64,000 bases of DNA from assembly GCA_928212115.1 (NCBI GenBank), contig CAKMRJ010005634.1, positions 179,382,307-179,446,306 on the forward strand, in the 5' to 3' direction. Within the stretch, counting starts at the first letter, position 1. Each line of letters starts with the position of its first letter. The notes beneath the pieces are model-generated. The model had not been told where the DNA came from and ran no database searches. It worked only from the letters and a program-made list of their open reading frames with translations. Made by a program: the position numbers and the translations under genes. Positions 22,734 to 36,895 of this stretch are shown here, piece after piece. Origin of the DNA: Lactuca virosa (taxonomy: Eukaryota; Streptophyta; Magnoliopsida; Asterales; Asteraceae).

Positions 22734-24767
22734 GATGTTATAACCATTAAACAAATCATGTCCATTAAAAATCATTTATAATCTGTGACGTAACCATAAC
22801 TTGTATGGCGTTAGACAAGAACACGATAAGCCCCCACATACATACATACAAAAACACACACAAGTGACCAGAGTAGTATAATTTTTTTTAGATGATAGTA
22901 AAAAATCTACCAAAAATGTATCCTTCTTTTTTATAATTGTATTTAGTATAATTTTATTAGATGATAGCAAAAGATCTACCAAAAATGTTGATAAAGCAAT
23001 CTAGCTTTACTTATTTTGACATGTATATTTTTTCAAAAACACATTTTAACCGCTTGCTTAATATGTTTGTTTTATCTTTTATATCTCACATTAAATATTG
23101 TTGAAAATGCTTTAAAACCCTAATTGTATATTACAATATGTTGATTACGTAGTATTTTAATTATTGGTGTTTCATATTTTTTTAATGTAAAATATGTTAG
23201 GAAAATTTAACAGGTACTGTTGATGATTCGATGATTCGATCATCTTTTGTGACCCAATCATACTGCAAAAATATGCATGCTCATACACAAGTTTAGTGAA
23301 TCGAAACCAAATTTGTCATATTTGCAACCCTTGAGTGCACATACAAGAGAGAGCATTGGTTGTATAAGTCTTAAAAAAAAATAGTTTGTATTTGTAGTTA
23401 AAAACAAATTTTATTTTCATACTTCAACTAATGTGTGACGAGTTAAACATTACTTAACCCACTTATTACTCTCTTCCAATTACCTTACTTTGATAAGTAA
23501 TTTTGGATTCATTTTAATCTGTCTTGAACATGTGATATATCAAAACGAAGATATCATAAAGGAAAACAGGAATATATAATTATTCCTTTGTTCTGATTAT
23601 ATTTAAAGTTTGAAATTCATTCTCAAAAATTATGAAAACCCCCCTTTTTCAAAGTTAATAAACTAATTTTCCAACAAAAACCAAAAAGCTATCTGTTATG
23701 GAGTTATTTGTTTGGATCTCAATTTTCCTATTTAGTAAGGATTTTGGAACATACACACACAAAAAAAAAGCATGTAGTTGCAGTGGAAACGTGCGGTGCA
23801 TAAGTAAAAACTATGCAAAAACAACAAAACTCGAAAGCAATATTTTTTTTCTCAAAGGGTTGCATTATATGATTAGTATAATTCTATGCAAACTTAGGGC
23901 ATCCACGATGCATTGAACTCTATATAGTTCAATAGATTGTCTCATCATCTTTCTACAATCCATACAATTCTTATTATTTTTTTTCCTACAATGCATTGAA
24001 CTCTACAAAGTTTAATTGAATTTTACAAAATGTAATTTATAGTAAATATTTATGAATTAAAAACTTTCATTTTTTCCATTGAAGAGTTCAATGACCATTG
24101 AACTCCAAATCCATTGAATGTCATTGTAAAATCTTACAATGATAGAGTTTCATCCATTGAATGATACATAGACTTGTCACCTCATTCAACTCTTGAACTC
24201 ACCATTGTGGATGCTCTTAAGTTTAGGAGCATCATTAAATAAAAACATCCAATTTGGTCCAAAATGCCAACTTAGTTCCTTTAATGACAAAACCTACCAA
24301 ACTAGATAGAGTGAAAGGACCGACTATGGAAACAAGAATTTCATAAGAGAAATTGACCGTTAATTGAGTAAAACAAAGCAGTCTAGAAGGACCAAAAATC
24401 ATTATAAAATATGGATGTTGTCAAGCCACGACATGAAATGTTTTTGTCTTATGGTCCCTCCCTCGAACCTTCCAACTCATTTTTCACCATCGAACTTAGC
24501 TTCGTTATTCGACACAATTATCATGGCCTTATATCTTGCAAAGTAATATGAAGTACGAATTTTCGTCGGTAAAAGCTTATGCTAAATGGGTTGAAAGTTG
24601 AAACAATTTTCATTTTTGGCATACATAGTTACATATATACCGATATATTGTTAGAATACATTGAGGTTTATAGATTATGAATAGCCATATTATTATTTCA
24701 CTCTTCATATAATTTACTATTTTTTTTTCTTAAAATCATTGAAATCTATAAAAGTTTATATATATAT

Positions 24768-24801
<34 letters not shown>

Positions 24802-25051
24802 AGCACTACCACGTATTGAAATGATGTCCTTTCCCATTGTGGACAAAATATATAATTTTAAGAGTATGATTAAATGAGTGTGTGGATTTGTTGTTCTACA
24901 AAATATATTTGATAATCATTATACATTAATTAAAAAAGTTTTATTTTACTCATTTAACATTTCAATGGCCATATGGACTATGCAACCATTAAAATGTCAT
25001 TACATATGTCAAATGGAAATTCCATCTCATTCAACAATTAAATCATCCTTT
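22734..25051. repeat. tandem segmental duplication, copy A, right part
   Basis: From about 22,900 the sequence is colinear with 28,480-29,634 and then 33,901-34,020: for example CAGTCTAGAAGGACCAAAAA at 24,380 and 29,224, and CAAGCCACGACAT at 24,422 and 29,267. Reading frames here are not conserved between copies, so I call no gene. The copy contains the MITE at 23,897-24,216 and an (AT)n stretch at 24,762-24,802. Confidence 0.8.
23897..24216. mobile_element. 320-bp MITE (PIF/Harbinger type) with TTA target duplication
   Basis: Ends GGGCATCCACGATG and, on the minus strand, GAGCATCCACAATG form a terminal inverted repeat. Both flanks are TTA (23,894-23,896 and 24,217-24,219), the duplication expected of PIF/Harbinger elements. 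The matching place in copy B, near 28,988, reads AAACTTAAGTTTAGG with a single TTA and no insert, a natural empty site. No coding capacity. Confidence 0.85.
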
Positions 25052-25842
25052 TAAAGTTGAATTAAATGTAATTGTCAAAAACTGACATGACAAGGTCGAA
25101 CTGTTTGCTGGAAGTAAGACTGTGTTAGATCTGTCTAGCTAGGTGTTGATCATGTTGATGGCTGCAAGATCATGGACATATATATGCTGCAAACGAAACA
25201 GTCACAAACACAAGATCAACTTCATTATCACGATCAATTTCTGTCACCCATCATAGTTTCTTTACAATCCTTCCAACCTAACAACGAAATGACATCGACA
25301 CTTTAAATAAAAAAACTTAAACCAATTGTAGTAAGTTGACTAGTTGTTTGAAGATAATATTAAATAAAAAAGATTATAATAGAGAGATGATATACAACAC
25401 CAAAAAATTAATTTTCTTGAATTTTATTTGTTCGATTACCATCAACAAAATACCATAAAGACATGATTGGTATACAGACACGTAAACATTTTCGTAACTA
25501 CAAATTATATAACAAGTTCTAACTATTAGTATGTACGTAAATAAAAAAGATAAAAATAATAAAAAGAAACGTAAAGTGAGCATTTTGCAATAAAAATGTC
25601 TAAAAGTAAATATTTATTCTAAATTATCAAGAAAAATGTATTAACTAATTATATCAAGTTTGTTTTCGGGTTAAATCTTTTTTTTGTTATATATCGTTAA
25701 AAAGATAAAGACGTATAGAGAAATTAGGAGATGAATTATAAGAATATACAAGTATGGGAGTTTATTTATGTATAAAATTTATTAAAAATTTTTTACAATG
25801 AAGAATAAAAAGGAAGATAACTAGTTAGATATTTAACGAATA

Positions 25843-26139
25843 TTACTCAGAGCAAAACTGATAGATATCATCCATGGAAGGGAGCTCCAACAGCAACTTA
25901 TCCAGGTCTCTAAATGACATCCCTTTCTTCAACATAGGCGAGTTCACACCACCACCACCACGGCCGCCACAACCGCCGCCACCACCAACGTGTGATAAAC
26001 TATTTTTGGGAGAGGGGGAGGGAGTATCTTTTCCGGTGAGACGTTGAACGACAGATTTAAAGCTCATGGCGTCTGTCTCAATATACTCAGTGTTGATAAT
26101 CACCACCTTCACAGGATCTCTTCTTCTCAATCTTGACAT
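25843..26139 (-). CDS. small VQ-motif protein, copy B
   Basis: A 98-residue intronless paralog of the protein at 7,284-7,559, with identical FKSVVQRLTG core and nearly identical N- and C-termini (RRRDPVKVV; FRDLDKLLLELPSM). The main difference is the glycine run, enlarged to GGGGGCGGRGGGG with a Cys and an Arg. Replacements outside it are conservative (E9D, N45K), which suggests both copies have been under selection. Start chosen by alignment with the paralog. Family role: binds WRKY factors through the VQ motif in the nucleus. Promoter elements are conserved with copy A. Confidence 0.9.
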   Translation of the reverse strand: MSRLRRRDPVKVVIINTEYIETDAMSFKSVVQRLTGKDTPSPSPKNSLSHVGGGGGCGGRGGGGVNSPMLKKGMSFRDLDKLLLELPSMDDIYQFCSE

Positions 26140-26357
26140 GGTTATATAATCTTGATCAATGAGCACAAATAGTCAAATCCAAGAATACCCTTTTTGAATC
26201 TGACGTATGATGACAGTCGACAGAAAACGTAAGGGAAATGGGTGTAAGATTGTATGTGAATGAAGCTGTAAAAAGATGATGGAAGTATGAGTTTCTAAAT
26301 GAATCCAAGAACAGATAGATGGGTCGAAATGAATATATAATTAAATTTGTTCTTGGG

Positions 26358-26365
26358 TATATATA
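26358..26365 (-). promoter_or_regulatory. candidate TATA box of VQ gene copy B
   Basis: TATATATA about 220 bases upstream of the start codon, aligned with TATAAA at 7,783-7,788 in copy A. Confidence 0.5.
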
Positions 26366-26447
26366 GAAAAGTAACGAGGAGGACTTTATGGACATGGAGT
26401 AGGATAGGGCTCGAGGTTTCACATTTCACAACTGGATTTGGAACGGA

Positions 26448-26452
26448 GTCAA
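26448..26452 (-). promoter_or_regulatory. W-box upstream of VQ gene copy B
   Basis: TTGAC in GGCTTTGACTCC on the minus strand, the same context and distance as at 7,888-7,892. Confidence 0.45.
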
Positions 26453-27038
26453 AGCCAATCGGATGTATTGCCCTTCAACAATATTTGGATCTCCGGTTTA
26501 TACCATTTGTTTTCCAATTTTTCATTTTTGGTCCAATACCCTCAATCCAAATTTGATAAAACAATTGTAGCCTTAGGAGTAGACTAAATACCCTCATTCC
26601 AAAATTGATAAAACAATTGCAGCCTTAGGAGTAGAGATTAAAAGATTAAAAGTATAATATAAATCAAACCGGTCAAACATGTGAAAATTTACACAAAGTT
26701 TTGCAACCTATCAACAAGGACGAATTAAGGATTTAGATATATGCTTACAACCTATCAACAACAATAGCGAATTGAGGATTTACATGTATGTCTATTCAAC
26801 TTAATTAAATGAAAAATAAATAGATTTAAAAAGTTTGATTATCTTGTTGTCAATAATATCATTTAATACAAGTATAACTTTAATACTAAAAATAAAACGT
26901 TGTTAAAAAAAACTAACCTATCTGACGAGTGATGCTTAGTTCATCGGTTTTGGCGAACCATCTCCATATCCTTACGTATGCGGTATGCCGCAGTGGATGG
27001 ACGAACAACCAATTTTATGTAACCTTTTATTATTATTA

Positions 27039-27159
27039 CTAGACGAATTCCCGCGCGTTGCGCAGCGAAGATTAAAAATATATTGTTAAAATATTGAAAA
27101 ATATATGATTAAAATGGTTATGTTATTGACATTAACTTTGAGATAATATTTTTACAATA

Positions 27160-27205
<46 letters not shown>

Positions 27206-28378
27206 ATATCTATATATATATATCTCAATTATTTTGAACAATAATATTCATTGACATCAACCCACATTCCTCATTAATAGAATTAAATATAATTATCTAC
27301 TTAATATTATTTTTAACAATTATTATTATTGATTAATTATATTTTTACTTATGCGATAATTTTTCTAATTTCAATAATGATGTTCATTTAAAATACAATT
27401 TATTTATAGCTAAATGTAATTTATAATTTGATGTTATTATCATTTAAAATTGTTATTCATTAATTTTAAACCACTTATTATTAATAATAAGTTAAAGAAG
27501 ACTTTTAAGAAACACTTAATATTATTATTAAAATGTGAAACATACACTAAATAATAAAGTGATAAGATAGACAATTTGCATTTCAAAAGAGACTTGCATG
27601 GATAATATGACATATCCATGTAATTTGATTCTATTATTTATAATTGTTGTTTATTAATTTTAAAACCCTTGTTATTATTAATAAGTGAAAAAAACTTTTA
27701 AAAAACACTTCTTATTATAATTAAAATGTTAAACATATACTAAAATATAAAGTGATAAGATAGACAATTTGAATTTTAAAAAAGGCTTACATGGATAATA
27801 TGACATATCCATGATTTTTAATTAATTATTGTTTTGAAGCAACATGAACATACAAACATGTATACAATAGTTAATTAAATATTACGTATATCACCTTCCA
27901 TAACATATGATCGATAACATGAATCTAATCTAATTTACATTAAAATTTCAACCACAACATACAATGATATTTTTAAAAGAATACTTAAATCAAGAAAATA
28001 CAAAAAAGAATTAGTATATATAACAAACTTACAAATTAAAAACTTCAACATAATAACATGACTCGAATAATTCTTCAAAGCCCTCAAACCAACACAAAAA
28101 ACTTTAAACTTGTTTTCTTTGTGAATTTTGTATGTGATTTGTATTTGTGTGTCTACTCAAAAAGATTGACATTTTTATAGTAGAGTATTCATTAATTGTT
28201 TATTAAATATATTATATAAGTTATAAAACCTTTGAATTGTTAATCATTATTAAGAGATTTTTTGAGTGGTATTCATTAAAATAGGAGGTTTCAAATGCAT
28301 GAGGTGTTTGCAAATTTCTATGGGGGTTTCAAATGCATGAGGTTCAAGGAAAAATGTTAACTTTATAAGTATGTATGA
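27039..28378 (-). mobile_element. non-autonomous Helitron, 1.34 kb
   Basis: Minus strand starts TCATACATACTTATAAAG (28,378) after an A, and ends with hairpin CTGCGCAACGCGCGGG plus AATTCGTCTAG (27,039) before a T. TC...CTAG inserted between A and T with a terminal hairpin is the Helitron signature. It shares both ends with the element at 57,703-59,019. Only AT-rich filler inside; no RepHel gene. An (AT)n run lies at 27,163-27,222. Confidence 0.85.
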
Positions 28379-28479
28379 TTATTATTATTTATAAATAAGG
28401 TTTCTCAATGGACAGCATCATTGCGTAAATTTGTCATTGACTATCAAACCCATTAATCTAAAAAATATATCATTGTTTT

Positions 28480-29633
28480 AATAATAATTTTGATAATCGT
28501 ATTTAGTATAAATGTATTAGATGATATTAAAAGATCAACAAAAAAATGTTCATAAATCAATCTAACTTTACTTGTTTTGACATGTATCACTAGTTATGCA
28601 AACACATTTTAAGCAGTTGCTTAATATGTTAACTTTATCTCTGTTTACACTAAATGCTGTCGAATATGTAATATTTCAGGAAGTGTTGCAAATAGACCGT
28701 GTTTCATCAGGATAGTACTTTTCTGTTATATGGTATTTTACTTATTGATGTTGCATGTTTTTCTTATGTAAAAGCCAAAAAACCATCTATTATGGAGTTA
28801 TTTGTTTGAATCTCAAGCTTTCTAATTTATTAATGATTTCTGGAACATACATGAGAAAAACATATAGTTGCACTGGAAAACAAATTAATGTTGTGCATAT
28901 AAGTTAAAACTATGCAACAACAGCACAACTCAAAATCAACATTTTTATTTAAGGGTTGCATTATCTCATTCATATAATTCGATGCAAACTTAAGTTTAGG
29001 AGCATCATTAAGAAATACAACAATAAAAAGAAAAAAAAAAAAATCCATGTGATGGTTTAAACCGTGCAAGTTATATAGAAACATCAATTTTGGTCCAAAA
29101 TGGCAACTTAATTTCTTTAATGACAAAAACTACAAACCTACAAACTAAATAGCGTAAAAGGACTAATTATGGAAACAAGAATTTGATAAGAGAAACTGAC
29201 CGTTAATGGGAGAAAAATAAAGCAGTCTAGAAGGACCAAAAATCATTATAAAATGTGGATGTTGTCAAGCCACGACATCAAATGGTTTTGTCTTATGGTC
29301 CCTCCCTCGAACCTTCCAACTCATTTCACCACCGAACTTAGCTTTGTTATTCGACACAGTTATCATGGCCTTATATCTACGTGTAAATACCTCATTACGT
29401 AACTTGCAAAACAATATGAATTACGAACTTTCGTAGGTAAAAGCTTATGCTAAATGGGTTGAAACAATTTTCGTTTTTGGCATACTTACGGATATATTCT
29501 TAAATGCAATAAAGCTTATATTATTACTTTCTTCATATAATTTATTATTATAATTTTTAAAATTCAATGCATTGAGATTTTAAAATTTTAACTAAAAATA
29601 CGTTGAAAAATAAATAGCATTTATTTGTTAATC

Positions 29634-29634
<1 letters not shown>
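28480..29634. repeat. tandem segmental duplication, copy B, right part
   Basis: Colinear with about 22,900-24,900 minus the MITE. No conserved reading frame. Copy B continues at 33,901 after an insertion. Confidence 0.75.
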
Positions 29635-29712
<78 letters not shown>

Positions 29713-32420
29713 GTTATCGTTCCTTAGCTACAGTAAATTTGCTAAGGAATTGACATAAATGGTCCCCTGTTTATGTGACTCTCTCCATTTCCGTTTATTT
29801 TCTTTTTTCCCTTTGCAGTAGGTCAATTTGTGTCAATATCAATATTGTTGATGACCACGTGTTTCCTTCACCGTTTTCTGATCCAATCAGATTTAGATTT
29901 GTGTACATCGTCGCCGCCCCATCCTTCTCTCATCGACTATATTCCATTATACCACACACCCACCGCCTTCATCTCCATCTTTCAAGTTCTCTCTTTCGTT
30001 TCGTCTCCACCCAATCACCTCTCCCTCCACCGCAATCAGATTACCACCGCTCTGCCATCTGCTGCTTCTCCAGCCCTTCCCAGTGTCGCCCACCGCCATC
30101 GACTTCCAATAAATTATGACCGTTGTTCCTTATCACCGTCTCTCTTCCAGATTACTAGACCAACATCACTGTCTTTGTTCTTCACAGTTAAGACCTAAAA
30201 CCCTCTCACCACCACCGGCCTATACGCTGCTGCTCACCACCACCGTATACAAACATGAGTTTAATCGATCGTCTCCACCCGGATTTCGATTTCGGAATTG
30301 GATATGTTATCCGAACCCTCCATCTTCCATTAAAGATGGGGTATCAGTTTCCACCACTGCTCTTCCTTCTCATACCCTAACTCTCATCCGCTGCTTGTGG
30401 CTTACATGGTTTAGCTTCGCTTGAATACGACCAACAGGCTGGAGCCGATCACCGTTCTCATCTTCCAATGTTATCCACTCCACCACTTATTTTTACCTCT
30501 ACCTAACCCTTTATATTCGTCTTTTCCTTACCCTTCTGTCTTCGTCTTTCTTTAAGAAAAAAACTCACCACCACCATCGCTGCTTTCGGCAATACTGACT
30601 CCGGTGAAACAAGCTTATGGGTTTCATAACTCGACGCCTTTGTCTCCGGCGGCGACTCGACGACTGTGCTTCAAATCCGGCGCCTACCGGCTTTGTTTCT
30701 GTACATGTCATTAAACAAAGCCTCCGCCTGCGCTTCTACAAATTCCGATAATCGATATGTTTACGGGTAAAGTCAGGTACGTTGGTGGTGAATAGCGCAT
30801 AAGGTGGTGTTTTATCTATTCAATTTCGATTCCCTTCTCTCTAAATTAACCACTAACTGAAGCTTAAAATACAAGAGCTCCTTCCACATTCGAGAGTTCT
30901 AATCCCAATTATCAGGTCAGAAGGTAATTCTCTACCTCTATTGTCGGCTTCTTTTTAGGAATCTCAGAATTTTACTATTTTTTATAATTTTCGTAGCTTG
31001 TGTGGCTGGGTTCAGTTCTCTGAATTGATGAGAGCCCATCACATGCCTCTCCTCATTCTGTTGTGGTCCTATGAATGGATATCACAGCATGTGAAAAACA
31101 ATTCCAGATTGGCAGCCCTGTCAATTGACACGATTGTTTAGACACTGATCAGGTTTGACTATCTTTGACGCTGCAACTGAAAAACACACTTCCAGTTACA
31201 TGGAAAATCATCTTTGACCCTACATTTGATCATTGCAGCTTATTCAAGAAGGTCAAATACTGGACCAAGAATTAAACTTTGTTGGCACGGCATATGTTCC
31301 TGTTTATGTGATGGTCGGAGTAAGTGGTTTGTTATCTCTATTTCCACTCATTATTTGGCAAAAAGATCACAATAAACACAAATTTAATAAATAGATCTTA
31401 TATAACATAAGTTTTTATGCTGATTGATTACACTATCTGTTCCCTTCCGGTTGATATGCTCATATCATGTAATCATGAATTCCAGTTTAAATAGTAGGGT
31501 AAAGTTTATAAGTTTTCTGACTTCATTCATTTGCTATTAATTTAAATTATTATTACAATGCTTCTTCTATTTGTTTTTCTCAGGTTCCATTCTGAACCCT
31601 TGGGTTAAGTGTCTTACTCTTTTTCAGCCAAGGAACCTAGGAATGGAATCACCAATTCCATGGATCAAGTGATGATGGGAGTTGACCTTGAAGAAGTGGA
31701 CGAGCAACCATGAATCTTTACACCTACACCTATCTTGATGAGCAACCATGAATCAAATTACATACTATGTTCTGAAACATTTTTATTTTGATACTTTCTT
31801 TAATGATAGTTGTCTCATCTTTTTTCATTCCAGGAAATTTAGGTGGAGATCTGCATTATACAACTGATAACGGTGTTGACGATTGCAGTTGCACCTGTTG
31901 TATCTCTTGCTTCATTCGTTACTCCTAAACCTTCTTTTTCGTCGTTGGTACGCCTAATAGTTTTTTTTAGTAAAACCTAAAATTTTGTTTTCTAATCTAA
32001 TTTAACAGCAATGAATGTATTGATCTATTTCTGGCGTTTGTTGGAGTTGGATTATCTATGTTTCATCAAATTAAATAAATTATATAAATCAGAAAAAAAA
32101 AATTCATAAGATACATTTGAGTTTAAAATTTGGGTTGAAATTTTTTATTCGTTAATGAATTGTTTTAATGAATTGTTGTGAGGACTACACCCGACACCGG
32201 TTGTGGGGTACGTATGTTTTTATTTTCAATTCTTTCTGAATGTTTTTTGTTTGATTTAGGATTTTTGAAAATTGTGATTTTTTCTTTTTTGGCATTGTTT
32301 TTAGGTAGCAAGTTTTGGTCCTTACCTATGGAAGAGAACCGGGTGGGTACTGGGTCCCGATGACATTTGGTAAAAAAAAAATTATTTTATTTATTAATTC
32401 TTGAATTCAATAAAAAAATT

Positions 32421-32423
<3 letters not shown>

Positions 32424-32481
<58 letters not shown>
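32424..32481. repeat. (AT)n microsatellite
   Basis: Nearly pure AT dinucleotide run within the Helitron-like insertion. Confidence 0.9.
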
Positions 32482-32485
<4 letters not shown>

Positions 32486-32958
32486 AATATACATGGGAAT
32501 GGTTATAAACGGATGAATGGAATGATTGATTCTACAAGGTATCAGAATGTAATGTATATGAATACCGCTTAGGAAGGATTTGTAGTTGGAATTCATTCCT
32601 CCAAGTTGTGGCTTATGAATGTTGTTCCTACTTCTGCTGAGGCAAATACTCTTGGAGTTTATTTACGAGTGTGGCCTTATTGGCATATATCACAACTGGT
32701 ATATAATATACAAATCTTTTAAAACTTGAAATTTATTAATTAAAAGTTGATTATTAAATTAGAAAGGCATTAATTAATTAATAAAATAATATTGCAGGTG
32801 TGAAGTCTTTTCCATGAATGCAAAGAAGGTATAGTAAGCACATTGTTTGTATTTAGCTGTTCCATTCAGTTTGAGATTATAGACATTAAAAAAAAAGATA
32901 ATAAAATATCATGATTTATGATCATGGGTTTTTGCATGAAAGTGTTCTTAAATGTATT

Positions 32959-33181
32959 TTTTTTGGAAAGGGAACTTCCCTAACGAGGGTTTCCGGGCCA
33001 GCTTTCGCGCACCGACTAATCCCCCCGCTGCAAACATGAGGCTTTGCCTCATGCCCTGGAGTCACTGCAGGCGAACCTCCATGGCCAGAAGGGCTGAGTA
33101 GTGTCAGGATTTGAACATGAGTCAATAGGTTATCCACCATATCTTCCACATGCCTTACCAAGTCACCACAACCCAAGTGGT
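32959..33181 (-). mobile_element. tRNA-derived SINE with 16-bp target duplication
   Basis: Minus strand reads ACTTGGGTTGTGGTGACTTGG..., with an A-box-like TGGTGACTTGG (33,158-33,168) and a B box GTTCAAATCC (33,107-33,116), the internal RNA polymerase III promoter spacing of tRNA-derived SINEs, and ends in CCCTTTCC and an A run. The flanks TGTTCTTAAATGTATT (32,943-32,958 and 33,182-33,197) are identical, a target-primed insertion. It resembles the Au SINE family of angiosperms from memory. It cannot act as a tRNA. Confidence 0.85.
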
Positions 33182-33900
33182 TGTTCTTAAATGTATTAAG
33201 GTTGTGAGCATGGGTTTTACTATCATTCACCCCCAACCACAGGTCCAAGTGATGCTTCAACATCACTCCCTAAAGAAGGTGGTTCTACTACAATTGACTT
33301 AATTACCTCTAAACAAATGGCCAGTGAAGGTGTGTTAACTTTTTCTCCCTTGTGATGATGGCTGCCTTGGTGGTTTTCTGATATGTTTACGGTTGCTCAT
33401 CTGCTCTTCATTCAACAGACGAGATCTACACATTTTTGTGTGGAATGAATCTTACAAGTGGAGAATTCAGTATCATATGAATTTTTAGCGTTGGAGAAAT
33501 TGATAGCTGCATGGGATTTCGGTCTTAGTCTTAGATAATGATGTGACTTAATTTCATTGTGGAAAGTTGAACAGGATAGGAAGATGGATGGGGCTGTTAA
33601 CACCTGCTGTATAATCTCTTTCAGTTTAGCAATGTACATTCTTTTTTATTATTATTTTTTACAGCATACTACAACACTTTGATATCTTTTCTTATTAACA
33701 CTTTGTCCTGTGAAATTTCTATCCAATTATTGGATTGTATTTTCAAAATTTTCTTATTATAACATTTACACGTTTGTAAATGGAGAAATCTCCTACAATG
33801 GCAACGTATTTTATTGTGGCTAACAACTTAGGCAATGTACTTACTTTGACGCAAAAGCAACACCTTCTGCCCCCCGCAACGCGGGGGGGAAACTTTCTAG

Positions 33901-36270
<2,370 letters not shown>

Positions 36271-36409
36271 ATTTAATATCAGTCAATCATTCTTAAAGGG
36301 TATTAGTGTAATCTTAGCATACAATTAATATTATCCGGATTAATTAAAATTTGACTCATTTCAAGCAAATTCCTAAATATCAGGCTATTAATTATGGATC
36401 CTATCAACC

Positions 36410-36464
<55 letters not shown>

Positions 36465-36689
36465 TATACGGTTTATTCTATTGCAGACACATCATTCATC
36501 ATCTTCATATCATATATTTTCTTCTGATATTTCGTTAATGGAGGTATTTTTTTCATATATTATTTTTTTCTGATATTCCAGACTAATCGGTCATTATATG
36601 CAGACTAATTGTTCATCATCTGCATATCATATTTTTTCATATGATTTTTCATTGATGAAATTTAATTTTTTAATTATACTTGTTTTGAT

Positions 36690-36867
36690 TTTCAGAACAA
36701 AGATAATGTTGATAACAATAACAATGACTTTCCTGATAACAATGGTCGGAATGTCAAACAATCCAAAGTGAATCAAGATTTGAAGAAAAAAAAGAAGATG
36801 TGGGATTTGTTTTGATGTTGGTCATGATAGGAGGAACTGTCATCATGCATTGGTCAAGAGAGAGTAG
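36690..36867 (+). pseudogene. orphan zinc-knuckle C-terminus of a FAR1/MULE protein
   Basis: An Asn/Asp-rich lead-in and basic segment are followed by CGICFDVGHDRRNC, a perfect CX2CX4HX4C knuckle (36,799-36,840), then HHALVKRE and a TAG at 36,865-36,867. Such knuckles close FAR1-type transposases. It lies only 29 bases before the Ty3 insertion and is not the end of the transposase at 47.9-51.2 kb, which has its own knuckle. Confidence 0.6.
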
Positions 36868-36895
36868 AAGTTCAATTCGTTAACAGAGATTAGTA

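Larger units (their letters stand above)
25052..26925. repeat. tandem segmental duplication, copy B, left part
   Basis: Counterpart of 6,553-8,400, containing the second VQ gene. The junction between copies lies near 25,051, where copy A's right part ends and similarity to 6,553 begins. Flanking non-coding sequence still aligns but with many indels, so the duplication is not recent. Confidence 0.85.
29635..33900 (+). mobile_element. 4.3-kb Helitron-like insertion
   Basis: The right end has a perfect 8-bp hairpin CCCCCCGC-AAC-GCGGGGGG (33,870-33,888) followed by AAACTTTCTAG and then T, the Helitron 3' end. The paralogous copy A reads AATCATTATACATT uninterrupted near 24,915-24,930; copy B splits it into AATCA (to 29,634) and TTATACATT (from 33,901). 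The 5' end is less clear: an (AT)n tract occupies it, and a canonical TC would start at 29,632. A 9-bp dyad TTCCTTAGC/GCTAAGGAA lies at 29,721-29,750. Inside are a C/T-rich Ser/Pro-coding stretch (29,775-30,424), intron-like AT-rich tracts and a SINE. I recognise no captured gene. Confidence 0.75.

Noticed and set aside
23698..23916. Small gene near the MITE
   Set aside because: The frame is not kept in the paralogous copy near 28,795-29,000 and has no recognisable feature.
29775..30424. Ser/Pro/His-rich overlapping frames as a gene
   Set aside because: Two frames are equally open over a C/T-rich tract, which points to composition; no domain recognised.
33107..33168. tRNA gene
   Set aside because: A and B boxes are present but no cloverleaf, and the body has SINE length, tail and target duplication.
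33866..33900. GC hairpin as a transcription terminator
   Set aside because: It is the Helitron 3' end hairpin with CTAG; Rho-independent terminators do not apply to a plant nuclear genome.
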